Assembly (NCBI GenBank): GCA_025765615.1
Contig: JAIVFJ010000020.1
Location: forward strand, 186,001-250,000
Direction: 5' to 3'
DNA from: Zopfochytrium polystomum
Taxonomy: Eukaryota; Chytridiomycota; Chytridiomycetes; Chytridiales; Chytridiaceae
Length of the DNA: 64,000 bases
The first letter of the stretch is position 1, and each line of letters opens with the position of its first letter. The translations under genes and the position numbers were made by a program. Under the pieces are notes generated by a model, which was not told where the DNA came from, searched no databases, and saw only the letters and a list, made by a program, of their open reading frames with translations. This document shows, piece by piece, positions 33,646 through 41,267 of this stretch.

Positions 33646-33781
33646 GAACCTTCTAGAACATTCCTTCATGGAACCTTCTGGAACCTTCTGGAACCTTCTT
33701 TGCTTTCCTGACTTGTCTTGTTGTCATTGGTATCATTGGTATCATTGTATTACTAATTGCTCTTTCTGGAACTTTCTTGGA
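33646..33781 (+). promoter_or_regulatory. Heat-shock-element arrays in gypsy LTR
   Basis: Alternating GAA and TTC pentamers with exact 5-bp spacing. First block: GAA 33646, TTC 33651, GAA 33656, TTC 33661. Second block: GAA 33671, TTC 33676, GAA 33681, TTC 33686, GAA 33691, TTC 33696. A third block has TTC 33764, GAA 33769, TTC 33774. This is the HSF consensus nGAAnnTTCnnGAAn. The arrays lie 30-165 bp upstream of the TATA box, repeat in the 3' LTR, and persist with changes in the solo LTRs at 2787 and 57086. Confidence 0.75.
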
Positions 33782-33843
33782 GTCTTGACAAGGAACACTC
33801 TCAAAAGGTATAAAAGGGGGATGGGGGACCTGTCCCATCCCTC

Positions 33844-33854
33844 AAGTGAATTAT
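33844..33854 (+). promoter_or_regulatory. Predicted 5' mRNA end / self-primer of gypsy element
   Basis: AAGTGAATTAT starts 35 bp after the TATA box begins, where transcription should start. It is the exact complement of ATAATTCACTT at 33927-33937, two bases after the LTR. In Tf1/sushi-type chromoviruses the first 11 nt of the mRNA prime reverse transcription in just this way. Confidence 0.7.
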
Positions 33855-33926
33855 TGTTTCCAATACAATCATCACTCCTCTCAGTTCCTTGTCTGCCTTG
33901 TCCTGTCCTGCCCTGTTCCTGACATC

Positions 33927-33937
33927 ATAATTCACTT
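33927..33937 (+). other. Self-complementary primer-binding site of gypsy element
   Basis: ATAATTCACTT pairs over 11 nt with 33844-33854. There is no TGG-initial tRNA complement after the LTR, which fits self-priming rather than tRNA priming. Confidence 0.7.
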
Positions 33938-33964
33938 CACCCTCTCCCACTACTCTCTGCCATC

Positions 33965-34888
33965 ATGTCTGACCCAAACAACACCTTCCCTGATGCAACT
34001 GCCTTCCAAGCCTTGATGGACCAATTACAAGCCCTCTCAAGACAGACACACCAACTTCAAGAACAAGTCCTTCACCAGCAGCACCAGCTTCAACAACAAC
34101 TTCACCAACAAGAACATCAAGCTCTTCCCCTGCCTCAAGCCAACCAAGCAAGAGAGCCCAAGGTTCCCAGCCCTGACAAGTTCACTGGGCTGGCCAAAGA
34201 CCTTAGGAACTTCATGGCCACTGTGGAGAATGTCATCCTTCTCCAACCTTCAAGATTTCCCAGTGAGCAAGTCAAGGTTCTTTTCACAAGCACCCTCCTG
34301 TCTGGTCAAGCTCAATCATGGTACAGATCTCTCCCAAGCACACCCACCACCCTGCAAGAGCTCTGGGAGGGGCTGGAAGCTACCTTTGGTGACCCCTACG
34401 CATCTTGGACAGCAAGATCCAAGCTCAAGCATATCAAGCAAGGAAAGCAATCTTGTGTGGCCTACACCAACCAATTCAAGCAACTAGCCAGAGACTCTGG
34501 ATACAATGATGCAGCTCTGATGGAGCTGTACCATGATGGTCTCCATGAGTCTATCCAAGACATGCTCTCCCAGTCTCTGCACATCCCTGAGACCTTGGAA
34601 GAGTACATTCTCCTTGCCATCAAGATTGACAACAGACTCTACTCCAAGAGGCTGAAGCAAAGACAAGTAGGAACTACATCAAGACCTACCCCAGTTCCTC
34701 AAGCTCTCACAGTTCCTGAACCCATGCAAGTGGATGCAGTTGAGACACTTCCTAAGGGTCCTCTGAGCCAAGAGGAGAAAACAAGGAGGGCCCAGCAGGG
34801 ACTGTGTTTCTACTGTGGCTCCAAGGAGCATGCTGTCAAGGACTGCCCAAGGAAGAAGCACCCAAACTCCCAGGTCCAGGCTCACTGA
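33965..34888 (+). CDS. gag: Gypsy gag (307 aa)
   Basis: MSDPNNTFPDATAF starts 40 nt after the LTR. The N-terminal 60 residues are Gln/His-rich and probably coiled coil (HQLQEQVLHQQHQLQQQ). The central part is a chromovirus capsid-like region (SWYRSLPSTPTTLQELWEG, YTNQFKQLARDSGY). The C-terminus has one CCHC knuckle CFYCGSKEHAVKDC at about residues 281-294. It overlaps pol by 85 nt, in the +1 frame relative to pol. The protein should assemble virus-like particles and bind the element RNA. No defects seen. Confidence 0.95.
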   Translation: MSDPNNTFPDATAFQALMDQLQALSRQTHQLQEQVLHQQHQLQQQLHQQEHQALPLPQANQAREPKVPSPDKFTGLAKDLRNFMATVENVILLQPSRFPSEQVKVLFTSTLLSGQAQSWYRSLPSTPTTLQELWEGLEATFGDPYASWTARSKLKHIKQGKQSCVAYTNQFKQLARDSGYNDAALMELYHDGLHESIQDMLSQSLHIPETLEEYILLAIKIDNRLYSKRLKQRQVGTTSRPTPVPQALTVPEPMQVDAVETLPKGPLSQEEKTRRAQQGLCFYCGSKEHAVKDCPRKKHPNSQVQAH

Positions 34889-37800
34889 GGGGCAATTCCC
34901 TGGACCCTCCTCCAAGCTGCCCCTGTTTCATCACCACCACCAGCACCACAAACACCTCAGATTCCAAGCCCCACCAACTCACCATGGATGTCAAGATTCA
35001 ACTCTCACCCAAGTCAACCATCACAACCAAGGCCCTTATAGACTCTGGATCATCCTGCAACATCATTGATGCCACCCTTGCCAAGTCTTGTGCCATTCCT
35101 ACGATCAAGAAATCCACACCCCTCAAGGTCCACTTTGCCAATCATGCTCTGTTCAAGGAAATCAGCCATGAAACCAAGCTAAACCTCCACATCCAAGACT
35201 TTCCACCATCCATGGTCAATCTGGAAGTATTGGATCTTGGCTCACCCACATTCTCTGTCATCCTGGGATTACCATGGCTGCAAGCCCAGAACCCTGCCAT
35301 TGATTGGGTCACTGGTCAAGTCCAACCTCCACCAATTGGAACAGTCACCCAAAACTCAAGTCAAGCCCCCAAGTCTCATGCTCTCAAGCCCTTGATTCAA
35401 GATTCACAGCCAGCCAAGACTCCAGTTCCACAGTTCACAGTTCACAGTCAAGATTCAAGTAGAGCTCATAGAGCTCACAGTCATGGCCATGACTCTTGTT
35501 CACAGAACCCACAGTCAAAGATTCAAGTACCACAGTTCACAGTCCACATTCAAGATTCAAGTTCCACAGCTCACAGTCTTTGCCAAGAACAGAACTCTCA
35601 GTCAAAGATTCAAGAATCACAGTTCCCAGTCAAGAATTCAAGCCCCACTGCTGAAGAGCACGACAACCTGGACCCATCAGACCTTTTGCTGGCATCCAAG
35701 CTACCAAAAGAATATCTCCCTTATGCTGATGTGTTTTCCAAGACCAAGGCAGACCTGCTACCAGCTCAGAGGCCTTATGACTGTGAAATCCCACTCAAGG
35801 ATGAAACTTGCAGCCCACCTTTCAAGCCACTGTACCACCTCTCTCCACCAGAAGCCAAGGCCCTCCAAGAATACATTGAAGAAATGCTGAACAAGGGATT
35901 CATCCAACCTTCCAAGTCACCAGCTGGAGCTCCCATCTTTTTTGTCAAGAAGAAGGATGGGGGACTGAGACCCTGTGTGGACTACAGAGATCTCAATGAG
36001 ATGACAGTCAAGAACCGCTATCCACTGCCTCTCATCTCTGAATTACTGGACAAACTGAGCCATGCAAGGATATTTTCCAAGATTGACCTCAGAGGTGCCT
36101 ACAATTTGGTCAGAATTAAGCCCCAGCATCAATGGAAGACTGCCTTCAGATGCAAATACGGTCACTTTGAGTACTTGGTTATGCCCTTTGGACTTACCAA
36201 TGCTCCAGCTATTTTCCAAGGCATGATGAATGACATCTTCAGGGATATTCTGGACCTTTTTGTCATTGTCTACCTGGATGATATCCTGGTATTTTCATCT
36301 GACACTGCAAGCCATATGGGACATGTCAAGACTGTCTTGGAGAGACTCAGACAGCATCACCTCTATGCAAAGCTGGAGAAGTGTGAATTCCACAAGACCT
36401 CCATTGAGTTTTTGGGGTTCATTGTGTCTGACAAAGGGATCTCCATGGCACCAGACAAGATCCAAACTATTCTTGAATGGAAGGCTCCAAATTCCATCAA
36501 GGATGTTCAAAGCTTCCTTGGATTTTGCAACTTCTACAGAACCTTCATTGCCAACTATTCTGCCATAGCCAAGCCTCTCACTGATCTCACCAAGAAGACC
36601 ACCAAGTTTGAATGGACCCCAGCAGCAGAGCAAGCCTGGCTAGCTCTGAAGACAGCAACCACAAGTGCACCACTCCTTAAGCATGTGGATCCCTTGCTTC
36701 CCTTCACCTTGGAAACTGATGCCTCAGACTATGCCCTTGGCGCTGTTCTGTCCCAGCCAAGCTCTCAGGACCCCTCTGCTCCTCTGCATCCAGTGGCATA
36801 TTACTCCAGGAAGCTGAACAGTGCTGAGTGTAACTACACAGTCCATGACAAGGAGTTGCTTGCAATTGTGGAAGCATTCAAATTCTGGAGACACTACTTG
36901 GCTGGTTCTAAAGGCATCTCTGTCTATTCTGATCACAAGAACCTCACCTTCTTCAGGGCAAGGAGGTTGCTCAAGCAGAGGCATGCCAGGTGGGCTGAAC
37001 TGCTCTCTGAGTATGACTTTAAGCTGTGCTATTCTCCTGGCCACCTGAACACTGTGGCTGATGCCCTGTCAAGAAGAACAGACCTTGCACCTGAAGGGGG
37101 AGATGGTTTCACCCCACCATCCAAGACACACCTTTCATTGCTTCCTGACAGTGTGTGGGCCCATGCTATTTCCAAGGACCCCAAGCCTCACAAGATTCAA
37201 GTCAGCCAAGAGGAGGAAAAACTTGAGATACTCAAGACAAGGCATGATGCAGCAACAGCTGGACACCCAGGAGAGCACAAGACATATGAGCTTGTTTCCA
37301 GAGACTTCTACTGGCCAGGCATGAGGAAGTACATCAAGAACTATGTCAGCAGCTGTGAAACCTGTCAAAGAAACAAATCCAGCAGACACAAGCCCTATGG
37401 ACTTCTGGAGCCCCTCCCAATTGCCATCAGCCCTTGGTCATCAATATCCATGGACTTCATTGTGAAACTGCCCCCATCCCATGGATTTGACTCTATCCTT
37501 GTTGTCATCTGCAGAAGGACAAAGTTGGCCCATTTCATCCCCTGCACTGAGAATATAGATGCACAAGGAACAGCAGACCTGTTTTTGCAGCACATATTCA
37601 GGCTCCATGGGCTGCCTCAGTCAATCGTCAGTGACAGAGGACCACAGTTCAGATCTCAATTTTGGAAAGCACTCACAGCAGCCCTTGGAATCAAGTCTCA
37701 ACTGTCAACTGCTTATCACCCTCAGACTGATGGACAAACAGAAAGAACAAACCAGACTCTGGAGCAGTATTTGAGGTGCTATGTCAGCTATCAACAGGAT

Positions 37801-38523
37801 GATTGGCCCACCCTCCTTCCACTGGCAGAATTTGCTCTCAACAATTCTCTCCACTCAAGCACCCAGCTATCTCCTTTCTTTGCAACCTATGGCTTCAATC
37901 CAAGAGGAGATCTTCTGGGACAAGAGACCCTATCCAATGTCCAAGCTCCTGCTGCGGCTTCACACTTACATAAGCTCAAGATCATCAGCACCTTCCTGGA
38001 CTCCACCCTGAAGCAAGCCCAAGAAGATGCCTCAAGATTTGCCAACACTCACAGAATGGACCATGACCTTGCTGTGGGTCAGCAAGTTTGGCTTCTGAGG
38101 AAGAACTTGCAGACCAAAAGACCAAGTCCCAAGCTAGACAACCTCAAGTTGGGTCCTTTCAAGATCTTGGAGCAAATCAATCCAGTCACCTTCAAGCTGG
38201 ATCTCCCTGCATCCATGAAGATCCACCCAGTTTTCCATGTCAGCCTTTTAGAGAAGTTTGTGGCCAATTCCATTCCAGGCAGAGTTGTTCCTCCTCCTCC
38301 TCCAGTTGAGGTAGAAGGTGAAGAGGAATTTGAGGTTGAACAAATCTTGGATGCCAAGTGGTTTGGAAGAACACTCAAGTTCCTTGTTAAGTGGAAAGGT
38401 TACTCAGATGCTGACAACACCTGGGAGCCTGAGTCAAACCTCACTCACTGCCAAGACCTTCTGCTCGAGTTCAAGACCAGGTACCCCACCAAGTTGCAGA
38501 AGAGGCCTAAAAGGGGGAGATGA
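34804..38523 (+). CDS. pol: Gypsy pol: protease, RT, RNase H, integrase, chromodomain
   Basis: The frame is open from at least 34804 (the first ATG is probably not used) to TGA 38521-38523. It is most likely entered by -1 frameshifting at 34861-34867. Domains: protease ALIDSGSSCN near residue 79; RT with YLDD at 36271-36282; RNase H ETDASDYALGAVLSQ near 36715. Integrase has an HHCC finger (HPGEHKTYE...CETCQRNK, about 37260-37380) and core residues SMDF, VSDRGPQF and QTERTNQ. At the C-terminus (about 38330-38490) is a chromodomain, EVEQILDAKWFGR then FLVKWKGYSDADNTWEPE, with the aromatic cage positions kept. Such domains direct integration to modified histones. No disruption seen. Confidence 0.96.
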   Translation: MFLLWLQGACCQGLPKEEAPKLPGPGSLRGNSLDPPPSCPCFITTTSTTNTSDSKPHQLTMDVKIQLSPKSTITTKALIDSGSSCNIIDATLAKSCAIPTIKKSTPLKVHFANHALFKEISHETKLNLHIQDFPPSMVNLEVLDLGSPTFSVILGLPWLQAQNPAIDWVTGQVQPPPIGTVTQNSSQAPKSHALKPLIQDSQPAKTPVPQFTVHSQDSSRAHRAHSHGHDSCSQNPQSKIQVPQFTVHIQDSSSTAHSLCQEQNSQSKIQESQFPVKNSSPTAEEHDNLDPSDLLLASKLPKEYLPYADVFSKTKADLLPAQRPYDCEIPLKDETCSPPFKPLYHLSPPEAKALQEYIEEMLNKGFIQPSKSPAGAPIFFVKKKDGGLRPCVDYRDLNEMTVKNRYPLPLISELLDKLSHARIFSKIDLRGAYNLVRIKPQHQWKTAFRCKYGHFEYLVMPFGLTNAPAIFQGMMNDIFRDILDLFVIVYLDDILVFSSDTASHMGHVKTVLERLRQHHLYAKLEKCEFHKTSIEFLGFIVSDKGISMAPDKIQTILEWKAPNSIKDVQSFLGFCNFYRTFIANYSAIAKPLTDLTKKTTKFEWTPAAEQAWLALKTATTSAPLLKHVDPLLPFTLETDASDYALGAVLSQPSSQDPSAPLHPVAYYSRKLNSAECNYTVHDKELLAIVEAFKFWRHYLAGSKGISVYSDHKNLTFFRARRLLKQRHARWAELLSEYDFKLCYSPGHLNTVADALSRRTDLAPEGGDGFTPPSKTHLSLLPDSVWAHAISKDPKPHKIQVSQEEEKLEILKTRHDAATAGHPGEHKTYELVSRDFYWPGMRKYIKNYVSSCETCQRNKSSRHKPYGLLEPLPIAISPWSSISMDFIVKLPPSHGFDSILVVICRRTKLAHFIPCTENIDAQGTADLFLQHIFRLHGLPQSIVSDRGPQFRSQFWKALTAALGIKSQLSTAYHPQTDGQTERTNQTLEQYLRCYVSYQQDDWPTLLPLAEFALNNSLHSSTQLSPFFATYGFNPRGDLLGQETLSNVQAPAAASHLHKLKIISTFLDSTLKQAQEDASRFANTHRMDHDLAVGQQVWLLRKNLQTKRPSPKLDNLKLGPFKILEQINPVTFKLDLPASMKIHPVFHVSLLEKFVANSIPGRVVPPPPPVEVEGEEEFEVEQILDAKWFGRTLKFLVKWKGYSDADNTWEPESNLTHCQDLLLEFKTRYPTKLQKRPKRGR
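34861..34906 (+). promoter_or_regulatory. -1 ribosomal frameshift signal at gypsy gag-pol overlap
   Basis: The heptamer C CCA AAC at 34861-34867 lies in the gag frame as X XXY YYZ. Slipping one base back gives CCC AAA CTC, which is the pol frame. A 5-nt spacer follows, then a perfect 8-bp stem GGTCCAGG (34873-34880) with CCTGGACC (34899-34906) and an 18-nt loop. The gag stop at 34886-34888 is inside the loop. Confidence 0.8.
38509..38520 (+). other. Polypurine tract of gypsy element, inside the end of pol
   Basis: AAAAGGGGGAGA is followed by the pol stop TGA and then the 3' LTR. The tract encodes the last pol residues (KRGR), so coding and plus-strand priming overlap. Confidence 0.85.
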
Positions 38524-38831
38524 TGTTATGAATCACCCTCTGGAAACCTCTGGAACCTTCTAGAACATTCCTTCATGGAACCTTCTGGAACCTTCTGGAA
38601 CCTTCTTTGCTTTCCTGACTTGTCTTGTTGTCATTGGTATCATTGGTATCATTGTATTACTAATTGCTCTTTCTGGAACTTTCTTGGAGTCTTGACAAGG
38701 AACACTCTCAAAAGGTATAAAAGGGGGATGGGGGACCTGTCCCATCCCTCAAGTGAATTATTGTTTCCAATACAATCATCACTCCTCTCAGTTCCTTGTC
38801 TGCCTTGTCCTGTCCTGCCCTGTTCCTGACA
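38524..38831 (+). repeat. 3' LTR of the gypsy chromovirus
   Basis: Same sequence as the 5' LTR by eye over 308 bp. Confidence 0.97.
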
Positions 38832-38836
38832 AAGGT

Positions 38837-39001
38837 GGTGGTGGTGGGAGGTTGATCTTGGCTTCTGTCAGTCTTGTGTTTGTCTTTATACAAAACTGTT
38901 ACAAGGACCATCACTTGCAAAATGCTGCAAGTCATCCTTGCAGAGCAGAAACTGGTCAAAGCTCCTGCACACTGCTTACACCAAAAGACCCAAAACTAAC
39001 A
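38837..39001 (-). repeat. B1 5' LTR, outer part
   Basis: Continuation of 33553-33616. TGTTAG starts at 39001 reading left, followed outward by the gtctg target duplication (39002-39006) and then E integrase. Confidence 0.92.
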
Positions 39002-40476
39002 GTCTGAAGTGAAGGGAGATTAACGCTGATGTCCCCAAATCCCCCCCCCACAGCGTGAACTCCCAAGAACTGGGGGAATTCATCTTCAAAAAACTCAATG
39101 TCACGATAACGCTGGTAGATGATCCGCTGCTCTTGGAGCTCCCACAGGACAGCAATGGAGCAGGAGGGGCTGCCAAGGTAAACAGCAGGACGGCCCTTGG
39201 GATCGAGTTTCTTGCGAAGCTTGGGGCTAACACAGTAGAAACACTTGGAGCCAAAGGTGCGAAAGTGGCCAACCATTGGTGGGATGTGGTGGCGGCTTTC
39301 GAACGGAGAGAGGATGCCACACTGGATGTTTGGTAGACAGTTCTTGATTTGTGAAGCTTGACGGTAAGCATAGCTCCAACAAGTGAGTGGAACGTTAGGT
39401 GCGCCAAGTAGAAGTGACCGGGTCATGTCTGTGACAGTTTGGATGTGGCATTCTGTGACAGAGTTCATCTGGGCTGTGTGTGAGGGAGACGCCTTGAGCT
39501 GAATTCCATGGGAGTCGCAGAAGGACTTGAAGGTCCGATTGAAGTTCTCCTTGCCACAATCCAATCGGATGACCTGTACTTTGCGTCCCTCCGTTTTCTC
39601 AAGAAAGAGAATCAGGCGAATAAGAAATGGTAATGCATCGCTCTTGCGAGCAATAGGAATGTCCCAAGAGAAACGACTGCTCTCGCAAACAACAGTGATT
39701 GCGTAGTTGTAACCATCAAAGGAAGTGATGGGGATGGAGTTGACATCGACGTTGAGGGTATGGGCAAATGGGAGTTGTTCCTCATCATGCTCTGGGAATG
39801 GCTTTTGGCGCATCTTGGCAGCAACGCAAGTTTGGCACTTTGTGGGGTACGAAGCATCGATGGGCGGTAGATCTGCTGTTGTCCGGTGGTGAAGCATGTA
39901 GCCAAGGCGCTGGAAGCCGACATGTCCCAGGACGCGATGAAGTCTTTCAACCTCTGCAATCTGGAGCCTCTCGGCCTTGCTCACGACAGGTGGTGGTCCA
40001 TCTGGGCTTGGATAGTGTTCGCGGTGGGCAAGGGTGATAATGGCAGCAGAGGCGTGGCTGAGGCGGTGTAGTCTCGAATTCTTGGTGACAAGGAAGTGGA
40101 GCCCAAGACGTTTGGTGCAACGACCAACAGGAGTTCTATCGCTTCTGTTGAATATGGTGCCAGGTTTATCCACATCCATAGAGACAAAGAACTTCCTTTC
40201 CCTCTCAATGTCATTGGTGGTGATGAGACTGTATAGTGCAGTTGGCGCGTAGAATGCTTTCTTGATGACAATTTTGACACCGTTTGGTAGAGGAATCCTC
40301 GCTGAGCCAGATCCCTTCGTCTTGAGTGGTGGGGACTCCTCATCTATGGTGCCGACGGTTGAGTCTTTCTCTTCGTATGAGGTGAATGGTCCTTGGGCAG
40401 CCAGTGTCAACAACGATTGGGGACTCTCTGAAGACAGCTGAGTGTGATGCGAGCAGGGCAACAGATTTCGGAACAT
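39002..40476 (-). pseudogene. Element E protease end, pre-integrase and integrase
   Basis: A frame of nearly 490 codons reads the end of a protease-like region (GSARIPLPNGVKIVIKKAFYA), a GAG-pre-integrase motif (LHRVLGHVGFQRLGYML) and the zinc finger (CQTCVAAKMRQKPF). The integrase core follows, with Asp in NVDVNSIPI, Asp in VIRLDCGKENF and Glu in MNSVTECHIQTV. The C-terminus (PAVYLGSPSCSIAVLWE, then IEFFEDEFPQF) is normal for copia. A run of eight C at about 39044 and the B1 insertion at 39001 end the frame. The family differs clearly from A and C. Confidence 0.88.
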
Positions 40477-41010
40477 GAGGTGCAGAGTGGAAGTTAGAGG
40501 TTCTCTTTTGGTGCGCCCGAGGTGGAGGCCTCAGGCCTACTGAAAATTTGACTCCCCTGAATCACTGTAGTCAGACTCAGTCTCATACTCGCTGAGAGAC
40601 TGTGAGGCGTCCAGGGCTGCAACAAGGGCTACTGGGGCATCTGCTTTCTTTGCAAGGCAGTCTCTGGCATAGCGGTTCTTGAGGCCACACTGGTGACAGA
40701 CGACAACACTGTCAACTACTGAAGCATCTCGTTGCTGTTGGTCAACAGTTGCCGATGCTGCAGGTGGGTTGTTGTTGCTGTTCCTCTCTCTCTGACTGCG
40801 GTGACGCTCAGACTGCTCCCGGTTCTGGCGACCACCTCAGTCAGGTCATTCCTTACAAGGCCTCTCCCGATGGTTGCTGCATTGCATCTCACGAAAGTCA
40901 AAGCGAGCATGACGCTGCTCTGACCTGTCTGCCTGTCGGGAGTGGCCATCATTCCGTCGACCTTGGGGACCACTGAGTAGGGCTGCCTCGTTCACTGGGT
41001 TGGCAGGTGG
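40477..41010 (-). pseudogene. Element E gag C-terminus and protease start, decayed
   Basis: In the gag frame, Arg/Gln-rich sequence leads to CHQCGLKNRYARDC, a knuckle in which the His position reads Arg. Ser/Asp-rich sequence (LSEYETESDYSDSGESNF) and stop codons follow near 40540-40550. Two more stops lie near 40850. C2 is inserted at 41010/41011, so this continues from the gag piece at 46884-47707. Confidence 0.75.
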
Positions 41011-41256
41011 TGAAAGAAATGACTGCTGCTGTTTGTGGATGGTGGTGAACTACTCTGGTGGACTACTCTCTTGTGATGGTGAAGCTGAGATGGGAGACTG
41101 TTGCACAATGTATGCTGTTTGGCTTTATACAAAATTGTGACAAAGACCAGGTGACAAAAAATGCACCAAATCCTCATCACAGTTGGTGCTCCCATGCACC
41201 ACAGTGTGAGGTGTTGCTCCTGCACACTGCTTACTGCAAAAACCCAAAATCTAACA
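41011..41256 (-). repeat. 3' LTR of C2, with polypurine tract beside it
   Basis: TGTTAG at 41256 reading left to TTTCA at 41011. The tract TTAGGGGGGAG lies at 41257-41267 (complement), the same as in B. Confidence 0.95.
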
Positions 41257-41267
41257 CTCCCCCCTAA

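Larger units (their letters stand above)
33617..33924 (+). repeat. 5' LTR of the gypsy chromovirus
   Basis: TGTTATG to CCTGACA. It carries the heat-shock-element arrays, TATAAAA at 33809-33815 and the predicted transcript start near 33844. Confidence 0.97.
33617..38831 (+). mobile_element. Full-length gypsy chromovirus, apparently intact (5215 bp)
   Basis: Two 308-bp LTRs (33617-33924, 38524-38831), identical on reading, and a perfect target duplication aaggt at 33612-33616 and 38832-38836. Gag and pol are both open. Purine tract AAAAGGGGGAGA abuts the 3' LTR. The element is very poor in CpG. Identical LTRs and open frames indicate a recent insertion that may still be active. Confidence 0.97.
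27770..39001 (-). mobile_element. B1: non-autonomous copia-derived element with nested gypsy
   Basis: 3' LTR 27770-27998, 5' LTR 33553-33616 plus 38837-39001 (split by gypsy). The target duplication gtctg is perfect at 27765-27769 and 39002-39006. About 6.0 kb without gypsy. LTRs are identical by eye, yet the coding capacity is gone apart from scraps of gag, RT and RNase H. Its layout matches B2, including an internal foreign LTR piece. Confidence 0.93.

Noticed and set aside
34804..34860. Independent start of gypsy pol at ATG 34804
   Set aside because: It lies inside gag upstream of a good frameshift site in phase; entry by -1 shift explains the overlap better.
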